Below the pieces are notes generated by a model that worked only from the letters and a program-made list of their open reading frames with translations, made no database searches and was not told the DNA's origin. A DNA stretch of 64,000 nt from assembly GCF_901000735.1 (NCBI RefSeq), contig NC_081544.1:30064095-30128094 (forward strand), written 5' to 3'. The position numbers and the translations under genes are program-made. Shown piece after piece: positions 1 through 12,700 of the stretch. Source of the stretch: Corylus avellana. Its lineage: Eukaryota; Streptophyta; Magnoliopsida; Fagales; Betulaceae. Position 1 is the first letter of the stretch, and each line of letters opens with the position of its first letter.

Positions 1-738
1 ACTATTGGATTTGGAATGAATCATTATTGGGTTTTGATCAAATGGTTATTTTAAAAGCCATGTCAGGGAATGTGAAAGTGAGAGTGTGGAAGTGGGAGTG
101 TGTGTAGCATTATTCAATACATAGGGAAGGAAACTAGCATGTTGGGAAAGTAGGAAATTTTAGCCAAATAGATGTGTATTGCTTAATCAGTTGTAAGAAA
201 TAAAATATAGAAAATCCAAATATCTGCTTAAAAAGTGGCAGTCTTTTTCTATCTTCTGTACTATCACAACACTATCTTACTAGCTATGTATGGGAACTCA
301 ATTTATTTTTTGTTGTAATTTTCCTGGTGCATGATTCACTAGGCTGAAATATCATTTTTTGTCTACAAATATTTGTTTCTGATGTTAGTTTTTTGTTTTG
401 TTTGTGTTGCAATATTTATATTGGTTTTAAATTTGTTGCAGTATTTCTTGGTGCTTACCCAAACTTAGGTTGTTAGTTCAGGATTCTTGAATTAGTTATG
501 CATGTGGATCTTATTTCATATTTATTGCTTAGAAGGTTTGTTTTGCTTGTTCTGTCTTAATAATTCTCATGTTGTTCGATGTGCATGATTGTGGGAATGA
601 CCGACTGAGTACTCTTGTGAAAAACCAACGACTTGTTGCTTTTAGTTAATTATTTTCCTGTTCTGGATCTCTTTTTGTTTGTTCTTTTTTCCCCTTTTAC
701 CAAGACATTCTCATGTTATTGCATTTGATTTTTAACAG
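1..738 (+). other. Intron of the sacsin-like gene (5' part cut by window edge)
   Basis: No coding stretch is visible here. The sequence is AT-rich and ends in a pyrimidine-rich tract with an acceptor AG at 737-738. The next base opens a long reading frame whose first codons (NNVLKLGRAFCFLPLP) already lie inside the conserved sacsin repeat. This is therefore intron, and the promoter, start codon and first exon(s) of the gene lie upstream of the window. Confidence 0.8.
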
Positions 739-3700
739 AATAATGTTCTTAAGCTTGGTCGGGCATTCTGTTTCCTTCCTTTACCTGTTAGAACTGGACT
801 AAGTGTCCAAGTTAATGGGTACTTTGAGGTGTCATCAAACCGTCGTGGCATTTGGTATGGGGCTGACATGGACAGAAGTGGAAAAATTCGTTCTACCTGG
901 AACAGGCTTCTTTTAGAAGATGTTGTGGCTCCCACTTTTACACAATTGTTGCTTGGTGTGCAAGGGTTGCTGGGTCCATCAAATTTATATTATTCTTTAT
1001 GGCCCAATGGTTCTTTTGAAGAGCCATGGAATATTTTGGTCGAGCAGATATACAGAAACATCCGCAATGCTCCTGTATTGTATTCAGAACTTGAAGGAGG
1101 AAAATGGGTTTCACCAGTTGAAGCTTTTCTTCATGACGAGGAATTCAGTAAAAGTAAAGAACTTGGTGAGGCCCTGGTGCAGCTAGGAATGCCTATTGTG
1201 CATTTACCCGATGTTTTGGTTAATATGCTTTTGAGAGATGCTTCTGAAGTTAAGCAGAAAGTGATAACTCCTGATACAGTACGCCATTTTCTTAGGGAAA
1301 GCAAAAATCTTGTTTCTTTAAGCAAATCTTACAAGCTTGTACTGTTGGAATATTGTCTCGAAGATTTAATAGATGCTGAAGCTGTTACACATGCATATGA
1401 TCTGCCTTTGCTTCCTTTGGCAAATGGTGATTTCGGATTATTGTCAGAAGCAACAAAGGGAATCTTTTATTTTGTTTGCAGCGAGTTAGAGTACATGCTG
1501 CTTCAACAAATTTCTAATAGATTAATTGATCGGGATATTCCTCTCAATCTACTGAATAGACTTTCTGGTATTGCAAAGTCATCAAGGTCAAATATTGTTA
1601 TTTTCACCGTTCATTATTTCCTTCAGTTCTTCCCTATGTTTGTACCTGCTGAATGGAAATATAAAAGCAAAGTTTTCTGGGACCCAGAGTCTTGTCATGA
1701 TCATCCGACTTCATCATGGTTTGTGTTATTGTGGCAATATCTTCAGAATCAGTGTGAGAACTTGTTATTGTGTGGTGATTGGCCTATCTTGCCATCCACA
1801 TCTGGGCATCTGTACAGAGTTTCTAAACAATCAAAACTTATTAGTGCAGCAAAACTTTCCATTAAGATGCGAGACATACTTGCTATGATTGGATGCAAGA
1901 TACTAAACCCCAATTATGGAGTTGAACACCCAGATTTATGTCACTATGTATGTGATGGCGATGCTGCAGGTGTTTTGGAATCAATATTTGATGTTGTGTC
2001 TTCAGATGGTTGCAGCATTGTGCAAACTCTTCGTATTTTGGGAGTGGAAGAGAGGAATGAGCTTCGTGGATTTCTTTTTGATCCAAAATGGTATATTGGA
2101 GATTGTATGGATGATGCTAACCTTAGAAATTGCAAGATGCTGCCTATCTATAGAGTCTCTGGTGGAGGATCTTCTCAAGGTATCCAATTTTCTGATCTAG
2201 AGAATCCTCGGAAGTATTTACCACCATATGATGTCCCTGAATACTTTTTGGGAGGTGAGTTCATTATTGGCTCTTCGACTCGTGAAGAAGAGATTCTGTT
2301 AAGGTATTATGGAATTGAGAGAATGGGGAAGGCTTGTTTCTACCGAAAACATGTGTTTAGTAGAGTCAGGGAGTTGCAACCTGAAATTCGTGACAATATC
2401 ATGCTATCTGTTTTGCAAAACCTACCACAGTTGTGTGTTGAGGACTTATCTCTCCGGGAATGCTTGAGAAGTTTGGAATTTGTCCCAACCCTTAGTGGTT
2501 CTCTTAGGGGTCCTGATATGTTGTATGATCCTCGTAATGAAGAATTATATGCATTATTAGAAGACTCTGATAATTTCCCTTGTGGTCCTTTCCAAGAATC
2601 TGGCATTCTGGACATGCTGCAAGGATTGGGCCTTAGAACGTCTGTATCTCCTGAGACAGTGATAGAAAGCGCTCGACAGGTGGAACGATTAATGCATGAG
2701 GATCAACAAACTGCATATTCAAGAGGCAAAGTACTTCTCTCCTACTTAGAAGCTAATGCTATGAAGTGGCTACCCAGTCCAGCAAATGATGATCAAAGAA
2801 CAGTGAGCAGAATGTTCTCACGAGCTGCAACTGCATTCAGACCTCGCAACTTGAAATCTGACCTTGAAAAGTTCTGGAATGATCTCCGGATGATCTGCTG
2901 GTGCCCAGTTTTAGTTTCTGCTCCTTTCCAGACATTACCATGGCCTGTTGTGTCATCCATGGTTGCTCCCCCCAAGCTTGTAAGATTGCAAACAGACTTG
3001 TGGCTTGTTTCTGCGAGCATGCGAATACTGGATGGAGAATGCTCTTCCACAGCTCTATCATATGGACTTGGATGGTCTTCTCAGCCAGGTGGAAGTGTGA
3101 TTGCCGCACAACTACTTGAGCTTGGAAAAAATAATGAGATAGTGAATGATCAGGTTCTCAGGCAAGAATTAGCCGTGTCAATGCCAAGGATATACTCAAT
3201 ACTGACAGGCTTGAGTGGCTCAGATGAGATGGACATTGTAAAGGCTGTTCTTGAAGGGTGTCGGTGGATATGGGTGGGAGATGGATTTGCAACCTCGGAC
3301 GAGGTGGTCCTTGATGGTCCACTTCATTTGGCTCCTTATATACGTGTTATACCAGTTGATTTAGCAGTTTTCAGGAATTTTTTTTTAGAACTTGGCATTC
3401 GGGAATTCTTGAAGCCCACTGATTACGCTGATATTCTGTGTAGAATGGCTGCAAAGAAGGGTTCCTCCCCTCTTGATGCACCAGAAATCAGAGCAGCCAT
3501 ATTGATTGTGCAGCATCTGGCTGAAGCTCCATTTTGTGATCAGCAAGTTAAGGTCTATTTACCTGATGTTTCAGGCAGACTACTTCCTGCCAGTGACTTG
3601 GTTTATAATGATGCTCCCTGGTTGCTTGGCTCAGAAGATCCTGATAACTCACTTCTTGGTGCCTCAAATTTGACTTTGAACATGCAGAGAACAGTTCATA

Positions 3701-6700
3701 GATTTGTTCATGGGAACATATCCAATGATGTTGCTGAGAAACTTGGTGTCTGCTCGCTTCGTAGAACCTTGCTAGCTGAGAGTGCTGATTCAATGAATGT
3801 TAGTTTGTCCGGAGCTGCAGAAGCTTTTGGACAGCATGAAGCCTTGACAACGAGGCTTAAACATATACTTGAAATGTATGCAGATGGACCTGGGATTCTA
3901 TTTGAGCTGGTGCAAAATGCAGAGGATGCAGGAGCTTCTGAGGTGACCTTTCTCTTGGATAAAACTCAATATGGGACTTCGTCTGTTCTCTCTCCTGAAA
4001 TGGCAGATTGGCAAGGCCCTGCATTGTACTGTTTTAATGATTCTGTTTTCAGTCCTCAAGATCTTTATGCCATCTCACGCATTGGTCAAGAAAGTAAACT
4101 AGAGAAGCCGTTTGCAATTGGACGATTTGGGCTGGGTTTTAATTGTGTCTATCATTTTACTGATATCCCCACATTTGTTTCTGGGGAAAACATTGTTATG
4201 TTTGATCCTCATGCATGTAATTTGCCTGGGATTTCTCCCTCCCACCCTGGCCTGCGAATAAGATTTGCGGGTAGAAGGATCTTGGAACAATTTCCTGATC
4301 AATTCTCTCCGTACTTACACTTTGGTTGTGATTTGCAGCACCCATTTCCTGGAACCTTATTCCGTTTTCCACTTAGGACCGAGACTGTTGCTTCCCGAAG
4401 CCAAATAAAGAAAGAAGGATATGCCCCTGAAGATATCATTTCTCTTTTTTCTTCTTTCTCAGAGGTTGTGTCTGATGCTCTGCTTTTTCTGCGGAATGTG
4501 AAAGCTATCTCTGTTTTTGTGAAGGACGGACCTGGACATGAAATGCAGCTTATACGTCGTGTGGACAAGCATTGCATTAGTGAGCCTCAAATTGAATCCA
4601 ATGCACTACAGGATATGTTTAGCTTCTTCAATGGAAATCAGCATAGTGGAATGGATAAAGACCACTTCCTGAAGAAATTGAGCAAATCCATTGATAGAGA
4701 TTTGCCATATAAATGTCAAAAGATTATTACTACGGAGCACAGCTCATCTGGTGATATATCACACTGTTGGATAACAAGTGAATGTATAGGTGGTGGGTTA
4801 GCTAACAAAAACCCTGCAACATCTAACGACAAGTCCTATAATTTTATCCCATGGGCATGTGTTGCTGCGTATTTACATTCTGTCAAGGTTGATAGGAAAT
4901 TGATTGACATCCCAAAGACAGAGGATTTGTTTATAAATACTCCCGATTCGTTTCAGGTTCCTACGGCTTCTACTCAAGATAGAAAGGATTTCGAAGGCCG
5001 CGCCTTCTGCTTTTTGCCACTGCCAATTAGCACGGGTCTTCCAGCACATATTAATGCATATTTTGAATTGTCCTCAAATCGTAGGGACATCTGGTTTGGT
5101 AATGACATGGCAGGTGGTGGAAAAAAACGCTCAGACTGGAATATTTACATCCTTGAAGATGTTGTTGCTCCTGCTTATGGTCATTTACTTGAGAAAGTCG
5201 CATTGGAGGTTGGCCCCTGTGATTTGTTTTTTTCATTATGGCCTACAACAACAGGATTGGAACCTTGGGCATCAATGATACGGAATCTCTACATTTTTGT
5301 TGCTGATTTTGGTCTTCGAGTATTATTCACAAAAGCAAGAGGGGGACAGTGGATTTCAACCAAGCAAGCTGTTTTTCCTGATTTTACTTTCCACAAGGCA
5401 GATGATCTTGTACAGGCATTATCAGATGCTGGTCTACCTCTTGTAACTGTTTCTCAGCAAATTGTAGAGAGATTCAGAGAGTTCTGCCCTACGTTGCATT
5501 TCCTGACACCACAGTTGTTAAGGAATTTGTTGATTTATAGAAAACGTGGATTTAAGGACCGGAATGCAATGATTTTGACCCTTGAATATTGCTTAGTTGA
5601 CTTAATAGTACCTGTTCATTTGGATAGTTTATGTGGTTTGCCATTATTGCCTCTTGCTGATGGGTCATTCACAAAAATTGACAGGAAGGGGTTTGGTGAA
5701 AGAATCTATATTTCACAGGGGGACGAGTATGGTCTTCTCAAGGATTCAGTTCCACATCAACTAGTCGACAGCGAAATCCCAGAAGGAATTCATGGCAAGC
5801 TATGTGACATAGCCCTTGGCAAGGACTCGAATATTTCTTTTCTCTCATGCGATTTGCTGGAGAAACTCTTTTTGAAATTACTTCCAGCAGAGTGGCAGCA
5901 GGCAAAACAGGTGACTTGGACTCCCGGTCATCAGGGCCATCCAAGTTTAGACTGGATAAGACTTCTGTGGGGCTATCTGAAGTCATCTTGTGATAACCTT
6001 TCTGTGTTTTCTAAGTGGCCTATTTTGCCTGCTGGGAGTAATTATCTTTTGCAACTAGTTGAAAATTCGAATGTGATTAAAGATGATGGGTGGAGTGAGA
6101 ACATGTCCTCTTTGTTGCTGAAAGTAGGATGTCTATTTTTGAGGCATGACCTACCAATAGATCATCCACAGTTGGAAAAGTTTGTGCAGTCACCAACGGC
6201 AACTGGCATAATAAATGCGTTTCTGGCAATTGCTGGTAAACTAGAAAATATTGAGGGGCTTTTTTGTGATGCATCAGAAGGGGAGCTACATGAACTCCGG
6301 AGTTTTATTCTTCAGTCCAAGTGGTTCGTTGAAGAGCATATTGAAGACACACATATTGACATCATCAAATGCCTACCTATGTTTGAGTCATATAGAAGTA
6401 GAAAGCTTGTAAGTTTGAGTAAACCTATCAAATGGCTTAAACCTAATGATGTGCGCGAGGATCTTTTGAATGATGACTTTGTACGCACAGAATCGGAAAA
6501 AGAAAGAATCATTTTGAGAAGGTATTTGGAGATTAAAGAACCCTCCAGGGTGGAACTCTACAAAGATTACGTGCTCAACCGCATGTCAGAATTTGTTTCA
6601 CATCAGGAGGCTCTTTCAGCCATTCTACATGATGTGAAGCTTTTGATTGAAGAGGATGTTTCTATTAAATCTGCACTTTCCACAACACCTTTTGTTTTGG

Positions 6701-9700
6701 CAGCCAATGGATCTTGGCAACAGCCATCTGGGTATGATTTTTCATGCAATTCTTGATTTCTAGATGATTAAAATTTGCGTACTTTTATTTATATATTTTT
6801 TTTGATAGGTAAAATTTGCGTACTTTTATTATAGTAATGCCAGTTTCAACCCCTTTTTTTACCCTCTTATCAGAACATTTGAAAAAAATGGGCTCGTACA
6901 TCATATACTATACTACTGACATTCAATATAAAGTACTTTTTAAGGAATCAACGCGGTTTCTTCTATGTCTTTGTGAGTTATTTGAATGAAATAATGTTCA
7001 CTGAAGTTTTAAGTTTTGTTTTTTTGAATGATTCTGAATAGATTCATATTACATAAATAAAATAAATCTGGATTAATGTTCACCTTTGGCAGTTTCCTTA
7101 TGATCTATGCTGCTTTATAGGGCATACTATGAATATATCGTGAGGTACTTGTTAGAGTGACAAGGGTAAGATTGTTGCATCCTTTCAAATCTATTTCTTA
7201 TGTAGCTTCATTTTGTTTTAATCAGAGTGATAAGGGTAGCTTTGATGCATCTTTACTTTCGTGGGTTTATTTCTTGTTTGGTTTATTTTTGTTTGCAAGA
7301 TCTGAGTTCATATTCTATGTTCTGGGATTCATAATCTTGGCCTCAAATTGGGTTTTGGTTATATGGGAAACCTTGAGATAAATTGGAGATTAATATGATT
7401 ATCTACATGGCAGTTATTTTACTTTTACCTTTTAATGTCTGGGATGATGTGTTTTTTTTTAATGAGTAAGATGCTGTGTCTTTTGAAAGTAAGTGGTGGT
7501 GTGCAATTTGCATCCCCAGACAAAAATATTTTGACAAACTTATGGTAAATGTTTGCAAACGAGAGCATGATAGTTTGGACAACTAATCCTAGTCAGGCAG
7601 TTAGTCTGCTTGTATTAGCATCATGAAAAGCATTTGATATGAATGTATTTCTTATTATAATACTTTGGCAGGCTTTATGATCCCCGTGTTCCTGAGCTGC
7701 GAAAGATGCTGCACAGTGAAGTTTTCTTTCCTTCTGACAGATTCTCAGATCCCGAAACTTTGGAGACTTTAGTAAGCCTTGGGCTTAGAAGAACTCTAGG
7801 TTTTGCTGGTTTGCTTGATTGTGCTAGATCAGTTTCTCTAATGCATGATGCTGGGGACTCAGAAGCACCGAGTTATGGGAAGAAGTTGCTTGTCTGTTTA
7901 GATGCTCTGGCATTAAAGCTCTCAACTGATGGAGCAGCAGGAAATTGGGATGAATCAGAGGATCCCATGGTACGAAATAACAACAGTCTTGTAGATGGTA
8001 ATCCAACGTGTGTTGACTCTTCCGAGGGGGATAAGAACTATTGTATAGAAAATCTTGATGCTAGTTTTCTTTTAGGCACCATGATTGATGACAAACCAGA
8101 AGAAGAATTTTGGTCTGAAATGAAGGCTATTGCTTGGTGTCCTGTTTCTGTTGATCCACCTTTGAAAGGACTCCCTTGGTTAAAATCATGTAATCAAGTA
8201 GCAGCCCCAAGCATAGTGAGACCTAAAACACAAATGTGGATGGTGTCGTGTTCAATGCATATACTAGATGGCGAATGCTGCTCAATGGACCTACAACATA
8301 AACTTGGTTGGATGGATTGCCCAACCATAGATGTTTTGTCCACTCAGTTAATTGAGCTATCCAAGTTCTACGGCCAGCTTAAGTTAGAGTCTTTGGTGGA
8401 ACCTGATTTTGATGTTGCACTGCAAAAAGGGATACCATTGCTTTACTCAAAATTGCAAGATTATATTGGTACTGAGGATTTGATGGTGCTAAAATCAGCT
8501 TTAACTGGCGTTTCCTGGGTTTGGATTGGGGATGATTTTGTATTTCCAAATGCACTTGCATTTGATTCACCTGTCAAATTCTCTCCTTATTTGTTTGTTG
8601 TTCCATCTGAATTATCGGAATTTAGAGTTTTGCTTTTGGAATTAGGTGTCAGACTTAGTTTTGATGTATGGGACTATTTTAATGTATTACAGCGCTTGCA
8701 GAATGATGTGAAAGGGTTCCCATTGTCCTCAGATCAGTTAAGTTTTGTCCATTGTGTCCTTGAAGCTGTTGTAGACTGTTGCTCAGACAAACCATTGCTT
8801 GAGGTTTCTGAGACTCCATTCTTAATTCCAGATTCTTTTGGAGTTCTGAGGCATGCACGGGATCTTGTGTACAATGATGCACCATGGATGGAAAACCATA
8901 CTCTTGCTGGGAAACATTTTGCACATCCAAGTATCAGCAATGATCTGGCAAACAGGTTGGGTATACAGTCGCTTCGTTGCCTCTCTTTGGTCGATGAAGA
9001 GATGACTAAAGATTTGTCATGCATGGACTATGCTAGAATAAATGAGCTTTTGGCATTGTATGGGAACAATGACTTCTTGTTGTTTGACCTTCTTGAGTTG
9101 GCAGATTGCTGCAAGGCCAAAAAGCTACACCTTATCTTTGATAAGAGGGAACATCCTCGCCAGTCTTTGCTGCAGCACAATCTAGGTACCAATACCATTA
9201 CTGGAGTTTGTTATTACTTAGCATGTGCTAATGTTATAGGAGTGGTTCCTCATTATGAACGGACATATCCAGAGGTTCTCAGCTTCAAAATACAGCTCTA
9301 GTTTTAGTAGTTGCTGTGGCTATCAGCCATGTCAGGTTGGCAGAGGTGGCAATGTATATTAGTTTAATAAATATCTTTCCATGCTGTAAAGCGGTTAGCA
9401 ACTGTTGAGAAAAAAAAGTGGAATTTTCTTCTGAAGTCATGGTGTAACTGAGTGCAATCTAATTTGTTGAAGTTTATTATGTTTTATATGGTATTCATAT
9501 ATGTAGGTCATAGCATTTTTCTAGCCTTATCATAAATTGAATCATTATTCTGAATCTTGTTTGCATTGTGACTTGTACAGGTGAATTTCAAGGGCCTGCC
9601 CTAGTAGCCATTTTGGAAGGGGTCAGCTTGAGTAGAGAGGAAGTAAGTGGCCTCCAGCTCCTCCCTCCATGGAGACTTCGGGGCGATACTCTTAACTATG

Positions 9701-12700
9701 GTTTGGGACTGCTTAGCTGTTATTTCGTCTGTGATCTCCTATCAATTATTTCCGGTGGCTACTTTTACATGTTTGATCCTCGTGGTCTGGCGCTTGCTCT
9801 ACCTTCAGCTTGTGCTCCTGCAGCAAAAATGTTTTCACTGACAGGTATCTTGCTCAACACCATTCATATGGTTGCTTGCTATGTTTCTTTTTTCATGGCC
9901 ATATTCTCAAATATCCGGCACTTTTTTACAAGTGACATTGTTGTCGTTGGGTTAGAAGAGCTTCTTAGGGTTAATATGTTACCGGGGTATTTTGGTCTTT
10001 ACATTGAATGTTACACACACACACATATATGGAAACCCTACAAAATGGTATCAAAGCCATAATTACATCTCACATCCTCTCACTGCATCTGATTATTTCC
10101 TACCCATTCTGCTTCTTCTTCCTTTCGCTTTTTTTGTTTTGTTTTTGTTTTTGTTTTTGTTTTTTTTTTCTTCTATTGATCGTGAACTTTCTGAGAATTG
10201 GGCTTTATGCCCATGATTGGGGATAGACGGCGCCGATATCACCATCATTAGTGGTGTGATGCCGTCGTTGTGAGTGAAAAAAATGCGATTTGTCCTCGAG
10301 TTTTCTTGGATGGTTACTTTTGTAATGCTTTGGATCTTTATAATTAGTCTCCTGCATCAACAGAATTGAAAAATTGCAACTTTTTCTCTGGTATTTCAGG
10401 TACTAATTTGACTGGGCGATTTTGTGATCAATTTAGTCCTATGATGATCGGTCAAAATATGTCATGGTCACTATCAGATTCTACCATTATCCGCATGCCA
10501 TTGTCGTCAGAATGTTTAAAAGATGGACTGGAGATTGGATTAAAGAGAATAAAACAAATAACTGACAGATTTTTGGAGCATGGATCTAGAACACTTCTAT
10601 TCTTGAAGTCAATTTTACAGGTATTAACAGTCATGAATGATTTAGCATATCATTTAGTATCTGTAGCCATTGGTTATAGAATATAATGTTTGGACATATT
10701 TCCTATATTTTTTCTCTTTTTAGAAGAGAAGTGAAGAAGGAAAAGAACGAGGAATTTTTAGCTGAAAATCAGATATGGCAGCACTTAGCAACAGTTTGAA
10801 TTTAATTGGATGATCAAATTAACCTTTTTTCATAATAACAAAGCCACTTCTAAAGTCCTCAAAGGCAGGGTGGTGCATTTTTTTTTTCTGGTCAAAGGCA
10901 GGGTGCTCTGAATATGTTGATCAAATTACCCCGTTCGTTATCTACTTTGACCTTATCCAAGGGTTAGCGATTTTAATGCTCGGACCTTATCTTGGGATTG
11001 CAATCTTGATGCTCATAATTTTGTCCCTAGCTAAACGACAATAGATTTTTATGGGCTTTGTTTTCTAATGGGGGTTGTTTCTTGTATACATCCTTATACT
11101 AGGGTTGCATTTGTCTGCGCTCATTAATGATATTCATTACTTATATATATTAGGACTTCATTTTTTTGACTTGTGTAAGATGCACTTCTTAAATTATTAT
11201 TAGTTTATTCACAATTTAAAGGAGCTAAGTTAGTTTTCTAATTTGTTTGGTTTTCTAGGAGTATCTATTACTTCTGAAAAGCTGAATCATTCATGGTTGT
11301 TTAATAATCTCTGTGAAAAATTTCTTTATTATTTTCTTGTAATATTGTCTTATGGATGATATTACACAAGTTTATATATTAACAGGTGTCATTCTCAACA
11401 TGGGAGGAGGGAAACCCAGAGCTGTGCCAGGATTATTCAGTTTGTGTTGATTCATCATATGTTCATATGAGGAATCCTTTTTCAGAAAAGAAGTGGAGGA
11501 AGTTCCAAATATCGAGGTTATTTAGTAGCTCAAGTGCTGCAATAAAATTGCAAGTAATAGATGTGCAAATTTTCCAAGGAGGAACTAGAGTTGTTGATCG
11601 ATGGCTTGTTGCACTCAGCCTGGGTTCTGGACAAACAAGAAATATGGCTCTTGATAGGTATGTTAAAAGCGAAGTGTGTATAAGACATTTTCCTTTAATA
11701 CAACACATCAATTTTGAAATTGAAAGGTGAATTTATATCTTCATCCTTTTTTTTTTTATTAATTGGGGTGGTAATTGTTAAATCATTTGCATTATCTAAC
11801 TTAAAAGCAAAGTGTGCATAAGTCATTTTCCTTTAATACAACACAGCAATTTTGAAATTGCAAGGTGAATTTTATATTTTTTTTTCTGGGTTAATGTAGC
11901 AATTTCACCCTAAACTATGCGTCATTTGCAATATCTAACGTACACTACAAATTTTTGCAATCAATACCCTAATTCAAGATTAATTTGCAATGTCCACCTA
12001 GCCATCCACAATAAGTGTTTTTTTTTTGTAAGTATCATCCACAATAAGTGTTATATTAACAACTTAGTTGACTGTTTAGGGTGGACATTGAAAATTAATG
12101 AGAACTAATTTGTTAATTTTGACATATTAGTGCACCAAACCAGCCCACTAATTTGTTAATTTTTTTTTTTTTTTTGGTTGGTGAGGTGGACACTGCAATT
12201 TAATCTTGAATAGGGTGTTGATTCCAAAAATTTGTAGTTTAGGGTGAACATTACAAATGACTTCATGGTTTAGGGTGGATAGCTGCAATTAATCTAATAT
12301 TTATATTTAATCTTTTAAAAATATGTTAGTCTTTATGTCTTATAGGATTCAGTTTTAGCACATACAAATCAGTATTTGCAGTCATAAGCCCGTTATCAAA
12401 AATTGCAGGGGCACTTGATCGCACACACATAGAGAACTTCTTCTTTTTGGGTAGTTTTTTTGTTATTTTTTTCCCAGTTTCAATGAAAACATTTTCACTG
12501 AGTATAATTAGATAGCTGTTTAAATCTATGGTATTTTTCGTTTTGTTCTTGAGAATAGTAATACCTTTATGGTAAAGTTTTCATGAAAAGGCTTTTTGGA
12601 ATAAATAGTTGACTGGAAATGTTCTTATTCTTCAATTTGATAAATGACTGAATCTTTTTGTTTGACTATTATCGTTAGACCTTCATATTCTGTCTTTTTT

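Noticed and set aside
9186..9301. Continuation of the sacsin frame past LQHNLG to a stop
   Set aside because: Residues after 9185 are not sacsin-like, and a good GT donor plus the acceptor at 9580 rejoin the conserved GEFQGPALVAILEG.
12104..12163. 17-bp repeat ACTAATTTGTTAATTTT at 12104 and 12147 as another retro-insertion
   Set aside because: The 26 bases between copies have no tail at the border; the T-run follows the second copy instead. It is more likely part of the inner fold of the MITE.
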